A stretch of DNA of 64,000 nucleotides from JBNLAN01 sp050302175 (lineage in GTDB: Bacteria > Pseudomonadota > Zetaproteobacteria > Mariprofundales > Mariprofundaceae). A program made the position numbers and the translations under genes. Position 1 is the stretch's first letter. Each line of letters starts with the position of its first letter. Below the pieces are notes generated by a model, which did no database searches, was not told where the DNA came from, and worked only from the letters and a program-made list of their open reading frames with translations. Location of the stretch: NCBI GenBank assembly GCA_050302175.1, contig JBNLAN010000022.1, positions 62,001 to 126,000 of the forward strand, written 5' to 3'. Positions 57,507 to 64,000 of this stretch are shown here, one piece after another.

Positions 57507-59783
57507 ATGCCTCTCACGACAAGAATACGCGCATGGTTTATCGGGCTTTCCCTTGTCTGGACCACCCTGCTTTCGTTCCTTCTTTACCTCTCACTACAAG
57601 AGCAACGAGAAGCCGTTCTCTCATTTGCAAAATCGGAAGCCGATGTTCTGATTCAACACATGCTGGCAGCGAGATCGTGGAATGCCATGCATGCAGGCGT
57701 ATATGTCGAAACCAACGAAAAGACTCAGCCAAACCCCTATTTGCACGGGCTGGTGAAAGAACGCGACATCACGACACCCAGCGGGCGCAAACTTACACTG
57801 GTCAATCCGGCCTATATGACACGGCTGATCAATGAATATTTTAATAGCACAGACAAACGCATCGCCCATATCACCAGCCTGAAGCCCATCCGCCCCGAAA
57901 ACAAAGCCGATGCGTGGGAAACCAAAGCACTTAAATCGTTTGAACAGGGTGAGAAAGAGACGGTCGAAATCACCACCGAAGATGGCAAGCCCTATATGCG
58001 GCTCATGCGCCCGCTATATGTCGAGAAACCATGTATGAAATGCCACGCTGCACAGGGATACAAGATTGGGGATATCCGGGGAGGTATTACTGCTTCCGTC
58101 CCTTTCGAAAAACACGCGAATTATATCAACCGCCTGATCGTCGGCGAATCGATATCCTATGCTTCCATCTGGCTGCTGGGGCTCACAGGACTCTTCTTCG
58201 GTTTCCGCCGGTTCTCGAGAGGTGAACGGGAACTCAGAAAAGCGGAAAAGGATATTCACATTCTCTCCTCTTCCGTGGAGCAGGCCAGCGAAGCCGTCAT
58301 CATTACCAACAAGGATGGCGATATCGAATACGTTAACTCCTCATTCGTTCGCCTCACCGGCTATACAAAAGAGGAAGCCATTGGCAAGAATCCCAGAATA
58401 CTGAAAAGCGGCATGCACGATGCGTCATTTTACCGTGGAATATGGAAAAACCTTGCCAAGGGCGAACCATGGCAGGGGCGAATCATCGATCAGCGCAAAG
58501 ATGGCAGTTGCTACCCGGTGCTGCTGACCATTTCACCGATCAAAAACGATGCAGGAGAAATCACTCACTATGTTGGCAGCCAGCAAGACCTCAGGGAGTA
58601 CGAACGCCTTGAGGAGCAATTCCATCAGGCGCAAAAAATGGAGGCGATCGGCACACTGGTTGGTGGCATCGCACACGATTTCAATAATACGCTTGCCGGC
58701 ATCACCGGAAATCTCTATCTGGTACGAGCCAGCGCTGCCAACAACCCTGAGATAGACAGCAGACTTGAAGCGATTGAGGACCTCTCTTTCCAGGCTGCAA
58801 GCACAATCCAGCAACTCCTCGCCTTTGCGCGCAAAGATGAGACAAAAACCACGCATCCGGTTGTTGTCTCCACCTTCCTGAAAGATGTGATCAATGTCGT
58901 CCGGGTCGCCATTCCTGAAAACATTGAGCTCGACCTTAAATTTGCGGATGAAGGACTCATTGTTGCCGGTGATATCAATCAGTTGCAACAAGTGCTTGTA
59001 AACCTGATCAACAATGCCCGGGATGCCATGGAGGGAGTGCACCACCCGCGCATTCACATCGGCCTGCACCGATTCATTGCCGACCAGAGCTTCACGGATG
59101 CCCACCCCGACTTCACCAGCAAAGAGTTTGCTCACATTGAAATTGCCGACAATGGTTGCGGCATCAGAGAGGAGTACCTACGTCATATCTTCGAGCCCTT
59201 CTTCACTACCAAGGAGGTCGGCAAGGGAACCGGGCTCGGCCTGTCGATGGCTTATGGCGCAATACAATCACACGGTGGCATTCTTGAAGTCGAAAGCCAG
59301 CTCGGCAAAGGCACGACGTTCCATATCTGGCTACCCCTGACCGGACCCGACCCAACCACAGCGGCAACCCGTGAGCCGGATACTGAAGCGGAGAAAGGTG
59401 AAGGCGAAACCATTCTGCTGGTTGACGATGAGACTACAGTGGTTGAAACCGGAAAAGCGATTCTGGAAAACCTGGGTTATGTGGTGCTAACCGCTGGCGA
59501 CGGGGATAAGGCCGTACAAGCCTACCAAAACAACAGCAATATCGATCTGCTGCTCATGGATGTGGTGATGCCGAACATGAGTGGCCCGGAGGCTGCCAAG
59601 GCCATCCGCCGCATCAACCCGGATGTTAAAATTATATTTGCAACCGGCTACGACCGCTACAGTACCAAACTTGGCAAACATGACCTGCAATCCGAAATCG
59701 TCATCTCAAAACCCTTTTCGATTGCGCAGCTCAGTCGGCTGGTCCGGGATGTCCTGGAAGGGAAACCAACCGCCTCGGCATAA
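57507..59783 (+). CDS. Membrane hybrid histidine kinase with heme-motif DUF3365 sensor
   Basis: A 758-residue kinase. TM1 (about 10-30) and TM2 (about 210-233) bracket an extracytoplasmic DUF3365 (Tll0287-like) domain that carries a c-type heme motif CMKCH (Cys176-His180) and KIGDIRGGITASVP. Then come PAS (about 255-370), HisKA with GGIAHDFNN (near 388), HATPase (LINNARDA, DNGCGI, FEPFFTTKEVGKGTGLGL), and a receiver (LLVDDE, DVVMP near 685, ISKPF). A covalently bound heme would let it sense redox state, oxygen or NO. Weak ribosome-binding site. The PAS-kinase-receiver part is paralogous to the protein at 42480. No adjacent response regulator. Confidence 0.92.
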   Translation: MPLTTRIRAWFIGLSLVWTTLLSFLLYLSLQEQREAVLSFAKSEADVLIQHMLAARSWNAMHAGVYVETNEKTQPNPYLHGLVKERDITTPSGRKLTLVNPAYMTRLINEYFNSTDKRIAHITSLKPIRPENKADAWETKALKSFEQGEKETVEITTEDGKPYMRLMRPLYVEKPCMKCHAAQGYKIGDIRGGITASVPFEKHANYINRLIVGESISYASIWLLGLTGLFFGFRRFSRGERELRKAEKDIHILSSSVEQASEAVIITNKDGDIEYVNSSFVRLTGYTKEEAIGKNPRILKSGMHDASFYRGIWKNLAKGEPWQGRIIDQRKDGSCYPVLLTISPIKNDAGEITHYVGSQQDLREYERLEEQFHQAQKMEAIGTLVGGIAHDFNNTLAGITGNLYLVRASAANNPEIDSRLEAIEDLSFQAASTIQQLLAFARKDETKTTHPVVVSTFLKDVINVVRVAIPENIELDLKFADEGLIVAGDINQLQQVLVNLINNARDAMEGVHHPRIHIGLHRFIADQSFTDAHPDFTSKEFAHIEIADNGCGIREEYLRHIFEPFFTTKEVGKGTGLGLSMAYGAIQSHGGILEVESQLGKGTTFHIWLPLTGPDPTTAATREPDTEAEKGEGETILLVDDETTVVETGKAILENLGYVVLTAGDGDKAVQAYQNNSNIDLLLMDVVMPNMSGPEAAKAIRRINPDVKIIFATGYDRYSTKLGKHDLQSEIVISKPFSIAQLSRLVRDVLEGKPTASA

Positions 59784-59807
59784 TGATGCGTCATCAGGCT
59801 TATACCG

Positions 59808-60620
59808 TTACGACAGTTTCTCGGACACATCAAACTCCTCGGCCTCGATATATACCGACGTAGGATAGACCGGGCCGATATCAACAATCTGCCAAACCTC
59901 ACCACGCTGACCAAGCTCCACATCCAGCACGTCGCCAAGCTTGAGTAGTACAAACACCTCCTCCGGCAGCATCACCGGTCCGATCGAGGTTTCGGTATTA
60001 TCGAAATGCAGAAACATTCTGTTCTCTTCCAAATGCTCCACACGCGCATGTCCCTCATAAAACGAGGAAAAACGCTGACCACGGAAACGTGGTGCCATGC
60101 CGCTGCCAAGCCGCACATAATAGAGCAACAGTTGCGCAGCTTTACTTACCCGCTCACTCTCAGGGAGGATTTCGGCCAGCACGGCCAAAAACTCGACCTG
60201 CTTCTCTTTCTCAAGCCAGCCGCGATCGAGAATGAACCGCACCCACGCCTGCGCCATCTTGCCACAGGCACGAATCATTTGCGTGTCGGGCCCGAGCTCA
60301 CGCAACAGATGCCAGCCGAGGAAATCCTTCAGATGCTCGCCCTCAAGCCGCGAAAGCGGAAGCGTGCCGAGGTCGGAGACGTTTTCCACATCACCTTCCA
60401 GCATCTGCGCCATATGCTCGTCAAGCCCCTCCTCCCAATCAGCAAACGGGAACGCCTCATCCGGCTCCTTATCCTGAAACAGATCAGAGTAATGCAACAG
60501 ATAATCGGCCAGCAACTCCATGCAGCTCTCTGCGACTTTGCCCTGCCGCGCGCCCTTGGCGAACTGCCGACTCACAAACTCGTCCATCACGGACTGCAAC
60601 TGAATGGATGAACCGGTCAA
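59808..60620 (-). CDS. Unrecognised soluble protein next to efp
   Basis: A 270-residue acidic protein without signal or membrane segment. The first two thirds are helical (MDEFVSRQFAKGARQGKVAE, WVRFILDRGWLEKEK, SKAAQLLLYYVRLG). The last third looks like a beta-barrel (ARVEHLEENRMFLHF, LGDVLDVELGQRGEVWQIVD). The start is TTG at 60620 because AGGAG lies six bases upstream; an ATG at 60587 lacks a site. It is divergent from efp, and the cadence is clearly coding. I know no family for it. Confidence 0.7.
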   Translation of the reverse strand: MTGSSIQLQSVMDEFVSRQFAKGARQGKVAESCMELLADYLLHYSDLFQDKEPDEAFPFADWEEGLDEHMAQMLEGDVENVSDLGTLPLSRLEGEHLKDFLGWHLLRELGPDTQMIRACGKMAQAWVRFILDRGWLEKEKQVEFLAVLAEILPESERVSKAAQLLLYYVRLGSGMAPRFRGQRFSSFYEGHARVEHLEENRMFLHFDNTETSIGPVMLPEEVFVLLKLGDVLDVELGQRGEVWQIVDIGPVYPTSVYIEAEEFDVSEKLS

Positions 60621-60654
60621 CTTGATCTCCTGATATGCTTTGCCGCGCGCGACT

Positions 60655-60682
60655 TTGAACCTGACGCGGATTCTGCTATGTT
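60655..60682 (+). promoter_or_regulatory. Sigma-70 promoter of efp
   Basis: TTGAAC (60655-60660), 16-base spacer, TATGTT (60677-60682), about 70 bases upstream of the efp ATG. Confidence 0.55.
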
Positions 60683-60753
60683 GCCGCCCGCGTTAAACGC
60701 GCAAGTATGACAGGGGAAGCGACTAAAATCCCTGATTAAATGAGGTTTGCATC

Positions 60754-61314
60754 ATGATCATCAACGCAACTGCCATTCGCCGCGGAAATATTATCGAGCA
60801 GGACAACGCTCTATGGCGCGTATCCAAGGCTACACACGTCACCCCAGGCAAAGGTGTTGCCTGTATGCAGATCGAGATGCGAAATGTCGAGACAGGTATC
60901 AAGACCAACAAGCGCTTCAACTCGACGGAAAAGGTCGAGCGCGTGACACTATCGCAAAAGCCGATGCAGTTTTTGTATGACGATGGCGAAATGTTTCATT
61001 TCATGGACACGACAACCTACGAGCAGATTCAGATCAGCCGCGACATGCTGGAAGATATTCTGCCATTTCTGCTGCCTGAAACCGAAGTGACCATCGAAAT
61101 GCACGAGGATCGCCCGCTGAATGTGGAGCTACCGACCACGGTGGTGCTGACGGTTGTGGAGTGTGATGCTGCGATCAAAGGGCAGACCGCCACAGGCTCC
61201 TACAAACCGGCCACTCTCGAAACCGGCGCCACCATCATGGTGCCTCCCTATCTTGAGTCCGGCACCAAAATCAAAATCAATACCGAAACCGGCGAGTACA
61301 TCGAACGCGCCTGA
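60754..61314 (+). CDS. efp: Elongation factor P
   Basis: A 186-residue three-domain tRNA-shaped factor that rescues ribosomes stalled at polyproline. The loop tip reads TPGKGVAC with lysine at residue 33, so modification on Lys (EpmA type or other) is possible rather than the Arg-rhamnose type. The C-terminal signature ends in SGTKIKINTETGEYIER. GAGG lies upstream of the ATG. Confidence 0.97.
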   Translation: MIINATAIRRGNIIEQDNALWRVSKATHVTPGKGVACMQIEMRNVETGIKTNKRFNSTEKVERVTLSQKPMQFLYDDGEMFHFMDTTTYEQIQISRDMLEDILPFLLPETEVTIEMHEDRPLNVELPTTVVLTVVECDAAIKGQTATGSYKPATLETGATIMVPPYLESGTKIKINTETGEYIERA

Positions 61315-61319
61315 TAATC

Positions 61320-61366
61320 GGAGCGCTATTTGTTCAAAAGCGCGCTGTCCGCAGCGCTCCTTTTTT
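61320..61366 (+). terminator. Terminator after efp
   Basis: GGAGCGCT (61320-61327) pairs with AGCGCTCC (61353-61360), followed by six T. It overlaps the 3' end of the convergent MarR gene. Confidence 0.75.
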
Positions 61367-61817
61367 ATTCCACTGCTTTTAGATTGGCGATTGCCACTGT
61401 CAGCACTCGGCGCGAAATAACAAAATCGGCCTCGGAAATGTCCGCAAACACCTGCTGACTCATGGCCTCCAGCGCCGGACGAAGAGTCTGGTACACCTCT
61501 CGCCCCGCAGCGGTCAGATAGGCGCGAATCACACGCCGGTCAGCCGTATCGTTAACACGCTCCACATAGCCGAGCTCGACCAGTTTGTTCAACAAACGGG
61601 TCACGGAAGCCTTATCTTTATCGAATACTTCGGAAAGGTGTGTCTGCGTCACGCCGCCCTCCCGATTGAGCACAAGAAGAATACCGAGCTCTTCGGGAGT
61701 CATCGAATAACCGTGCGCGCGGCAGATTGCACCAAGCCGCTGACGAAACGCATAAACCAGCTTATGCGACAGATAGGCAAGCCCTTGCTCAAAATGTTCC
61801 GGAGATACCCCTTCCAT
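61365..61817 (-). CDS. MarR-family transcriptional regulator
   Basis: A 150-residue winged-helix dimer. LGILLVLNREGGVTQTHLSE is the recognition helix region, and DKDKASVTRLLNKLVELGYV followed by DRRVIRAYLT forms the wing. MarR proteins repress efflux genes until a small molecule binds. The ATG at 61817 is preferred; the frame extends to 61853, which would place a start inside the control region. It is divergent from the TolC/RND operon, which it probably controls along with itself. Confidence 0.9.
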   Translation of the reverse strand: MEGVSPEHFEQGLAYLSHKLVYAFRQRLGAICRAHGYSMTPEELGILLVLNREGGVTQTHLSEVFDKDKASVTRLLNKLVELGYVERVNDTADRRVIRAYLTAAGREVYQTLRPALEAMSQQVFADISEADFVISRRVLTVAIANLKAVE

Positions 61818-61822
61818 GTATG

Positions 61823-61856
61823 TGACAATAGAGCAGAAGATTGATAATGACAATAG
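61823..61856. promoter_or_regulatory. Tandem 9-bp repeats in the marR-tolC control region
   Basis: TGACAATAG occurs at 61823-61831 and again at 61848-61856, 25 bases start to start, in the 101-base gap between the divergent MarR and TolC genes. Around the second copy ATTG-N7-CAAT (61840-61854) forms a short inverted repeat. These are the best candidates for MarR operator sites. Confidence 0.45.
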
Positions 61857-61918
61857 TTGACTACGCTAAACATCAAAGCCATCCTGCTCCGCCGAGGGAA
61901 GGAAGAGGTAAGGAGCGC

Positions 61919-63409
61919 ATGATTCAGGCTTTGGCACAAATACAACGCACCATTTTTTTTGCCCTTCTGTTTGGCGGAACCCTCATGGGCGGCCTGCTCA
62001 CGCCGAACATCGCGGCCGCTGAGCCAATCACTCTTTCGGATGCCATTCGCGAGGTTCTTGCCACTCATCCGGATCTGACCATCAGCCATATCCAGCGCGA
62101 GAAGGCAGAGGCATCGGTACAAACCATCGAAGCTCAACTCGATCCGCTGCTGGGTGCCCGCATCGGCTACAGCGACGAAAGCAACCCTGTCACCAACAGC
62201 TTCAGCCCGACCGGAACCACTTCCAGCTACCTGCAAGGGCAGGCATCATTGCCATTGGCAAGTGGTGGCACACTCGAAGCCACAGCTCAATACAGCAAAT
62301 CCAAGGTGACAGCACCGTTTCCGCTAAACCCGAACCCCGCTTACCGCGGGCAAATCGACCTCAGCTACCGCCATCCACTGATGAAGGGAGCCGGACGCCC
62401 CGATTATCACGATGCCAAAAAGGCGGCGATTGAAAACAGTCGGATGGCTCGGGCACAAGACCTCGGCACTGCCCGCCAACTGGCACTCCAGACCCTCACT
62501 CGTTACTACACGCTATCCAGACAGGAAATCACCCTGCAGTTGGCAAAAGAGAGTGTGGAACGTGCCGAGCGCCTGCTCGCTTTCCAGAAAAGACAGGAGA
62601 GGCTTGGCCTGATCGAAGCTGCTGACCGGGCTCAAACCGAAGCATTCCTTGCCGCTCGCCGACTCGATCTTGAAAACAGTCGTGCCCAGCTTGCGGCCGC
62701 GCAAACCAGCCTTGCCAGATTGATGCAGAGTGATACCGGCTCTCCGGTCTCAACCGCCGGAAAACGGAAGAGAGTCAAAGCCCAACCGATCTCAACCGCT
62801 GCTGCCATCGACGCTGCCTTGGCAAAGCGCCCCGAATTTGTTGCCCTAACGGCGCGTATCGCCGCAGCAGAGGCCAAACTGCACCAGAGCATGGACAAAG
62901 ATGAGATGATGCTGGATATCATTGCCCAGGCAGGCACACGCTCACAAGATGCCAAAGCCGGAAAGGCTTTTAACTCCTCATTCGGAGGTCAGGATCACTT
63001 CGTAGGCATTGCGCTTGAACTGGGCGGAACCGTCGGCAGCGAAGCGGGCCGATCACAAATCCGGCTGGCGGAACTTGATCGTCAGCAAGCGCTGGCCGAA
63101 CGCCGCCAGCTTGAAGAGAATATCAAGACTGAAATCAGCAATCTGCTAACCACAATCCGCTCAGAGCAACGCACACTGAGGGCGGTCGAGGAGCAGGTCA
63201 CAGCTGAGCAACGAAAATATGATATGGAAATGAAACGCTATAAAAACGGCCGCTCCAGCACCGCAACCATTATTCAGTTCGAGGGCGAGCTCTTCTCAGC
63301 CCGCCTACAGGCGGCCCTGCGTCGCATCGTGCTCGAGCAGAACCTGTTGCAACTGGCCTGGAGCATGGGCGAATTTCCGGGCCCTGCTGAAATGGAGGAG
63401 ATGCAATGA
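61919..63409 (+). CDS. TolC-family outer membrane efflux protein
   Basis: A 496-residue trimeric outer membrane channel. Signal peptide ending LTPNIAAAEP, then two OEP repeats: the first opens with LSDAIREVLATHPDL, the second with STAAAIDAALAKRPEFVAL, each with long coiled-coil helices. The ATG at 61919 has AAGGAG upstream and yields the signal peptide; the frame starts earlier at 61841 without support. The stop overlaps the RND pump start (ATGA), so channel and pump are coupled. Confidence 0.93.
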   Translation: MIQALAQIQRTIFFALLFGGTLMGGLLTPNIAAAEPITLSDAIREVLATHPDLTISHIQREKAEASVQTIEAQLDPLLGARIGYSDESNPVTNSFSPTGTTSSYLQGQASLPLASGGTLEATAQYSKSKVTAPFPLNPNPAYRGQIDLSYRHPLMKGAGRPDYHDAKKAAIENSRMARAQDLGTARQLALQTLTRYYTLSRQEITLQLAKESVERAERLLAFQKRQERLGLIEAADRAQTEAFLAARRLDLENSRAQLAAAQTSLARLMQSDTGSPVSTAGKRKRVKAQPISTAAAIDAALAKRPEFVALTARIAAAEAKLHQSMDKDEMMLDIIAQAGTRSQDAKAGKAFNSSFGGQDHFVGIALELGGTVGSEAGRSQIRLAELDRQQALAERRQLEENIKTEISNLLTTIRSEQRTLRAVEEQVTAEQRKYDMEMKRYKNGRSSTATIIQFEGELFSARLQAALRRIVLEQNLLQLAWSMGEFPGPAEMEEMQ

Positions 63410-64000
63410 AGCGCATGATCGCGTTTTTTGTCGACCGCGGACTACTCGTCAACATGGTATCGATCATGCTGCTGTTCGGTGGCATCTATGCCGCCAGCTC
63501 TATCCAGCGAGAAGCATTCCCACCTGTTAACTTCGATCTGCTGATTGTCACCTCCAGCTACCCGGGCGCATCCCCGAAAGAGATCGAACAGCTGATCATT
63601 AATCCGATCGAACGCGAAATCAAAAGCATCGATGGCATCAACACTACGCGCTCCACCGCCTATCCGGGACAGATGATCCTGCAAATCGAAGTGGACCCCG
63701 AAAACAGTGACCGCTCGCGTCTGATTTCGGATGTACAGCAGGCGATTAATCGCGCCGATCTACCTACCGACCTGCCATTTGACCCGCTGATCACAGAAAT
63801 CAAATCGGATCAAACACCAGTTATTTCGCTCAGCATCTATGCCGATCGCGAAGAGCTCGACCTGAAGCGCATCTCAAACGAGATCGAGGATGATCTACTC
63901 GACATCAGCGGCGTATCACAGGTAATTGTTCAGGGCGAACGCAAGGAAGAGATTCGCATCACCGTCGACCCGGAAAAAGCTCGCGAGCAGCGCGTCTCGG
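63406..64000 (+). CDS. RND efflux pump, inner membrane subunit, N-terminal part (cut by window edge)
   Basis: The first 198 codons of an AcrB/HAE-type transporter. TM1 is at about residues 10-30 (LLVNMVSIMLLFGGIYAA), followed by the porter-domain start (FPPVNFDLLIVTSSYPGAS and EIEQLIINPIE, ISGVSQVIVQGERKEEIRI). It exports drugs, metals or lipids with proton antiport. No periplasmic adaptor gene lies between tolC and this gene; it may follow beyond the window. Under probable MarR control. Confidence 0.92.
   Translation, partial: MKRMIAFFVDRGLLVNMVSIMLLFGGIYAASSIQREAFPPVNFDLLIVTSSYPGASPKEIEQLIINPIEREIKSIDGINTTRSTAYPGQMILQIEVDPENSDRSRLISDVQQAINRADLPTDLPFDPLITEIKSDQTPVISLSIYADREELDLKRISNEIEDDLLDISGVSQVIVQGERKEEIRITVDPEKAREQRVS

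Noticed and set aside
1..64000. CRISPR array, insertion sequence, integrase or phage genes
   Set aside because: No regularly spaced repeats, transposase, integrase or terminal inverted repeats were seen anywhere in the window.

Overview
The window is a gene-dense bacterial chromosome segment with no insertion sequence, phage gene, rRNA or CRISPR array that I can see. Lipopolysaccharide assembly genes (lapA, lapB), HflK/HflC, TolC/RND efflux, IHF-beta and peptidoglycan recycling genes (mpl, amgK) point to a Gram-negative proteobacterium. The order pheA-hisC-tyrA-aroA-cmk-rpsA-ihfB-lapA-lapB-pyrF is the arrangement known from Gammaproteobacteria and close relatives. The many redox, copper and signalling genes, the class II type AroA, and the DUF1538/PII-like module would fit a marine lineage such as the Zetaproteobacteria (Mariprofundus-like). 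That placement is inference and would need a database search.

Layout. 1-2010 (+): the end of a Ser/Thr kinase, a PP2C phosphatase and a double-FHA protein, closed by a bidirectional terminator. 2031-18338 (-): a 16-kb co-directional run with a giant exported NHL/TPR/transglutaminase-like protein and a small exported helper, followed by pheA, hisC, tyrA, aroA, cmk, rpsA, ihfB, lapA, lapB, pyrF and dgt. This links aromatic amino acid synthesis, translation, nucleoid structure, LPS control and pyrimidine metabolism. 18428-25670 (-): a class III adenylate cyclase, a lipoprotein, ispG, hisS, two overlapping DUF1538 membrane proteins, a PII-like protein and a CBS-pair protein. 25879-29945: yhbY-bolA, a receiver/HD-GYP protein on the opposite strand, and an NtrC-type regulator.

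29999-41077: amgK, a SPOR protein, argS and mutM; a double cyclic-nucleotide-binding protein; the hflK-hflC-DUF2065 operon; tRNA-Pro(CGG) with its own promoter; ispB; maf and rng. 41087-46200: hemW, a multi-PAS hybrid kinase and ftsY. 46292-49843: a copper/thiol-redox neighbourhood with a PCu(A)C chaperone, a Met-rich outer membrane protein, a His-rich exported protein, a TlpA-like thioredoxin and a DsbC-like protein. 49884-54543: rph, rdgB and a family 5 uracil-DNA glycosylase, then a lytic transglycosylase, proS and a cold-shock gene. 54689-64000: an AT-rich lipoprotein gene, mpl, an esterase, a hybrid kinase with a CxxCH heme-type motif, an unrecognised conserved-looking gene, efp, a MarR regulator divergent from a TolC gene, and the start of an RND pump.

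Most neighbouring same-strand genes overlap by 1-4 bases (ATGA, GTGA, TAATG, TGATG), so translational coupling is widespread. Several starts are GTG or TTG. The best candidate for an under-described system is the 2x DUF1538 / PII-like / CBS module at 18428-20713. The heme-motif kinase, the copper/redox cluster, the cyclase plus effector-less cNMP protein, and the 1656-residue exported protein are also worth attention.
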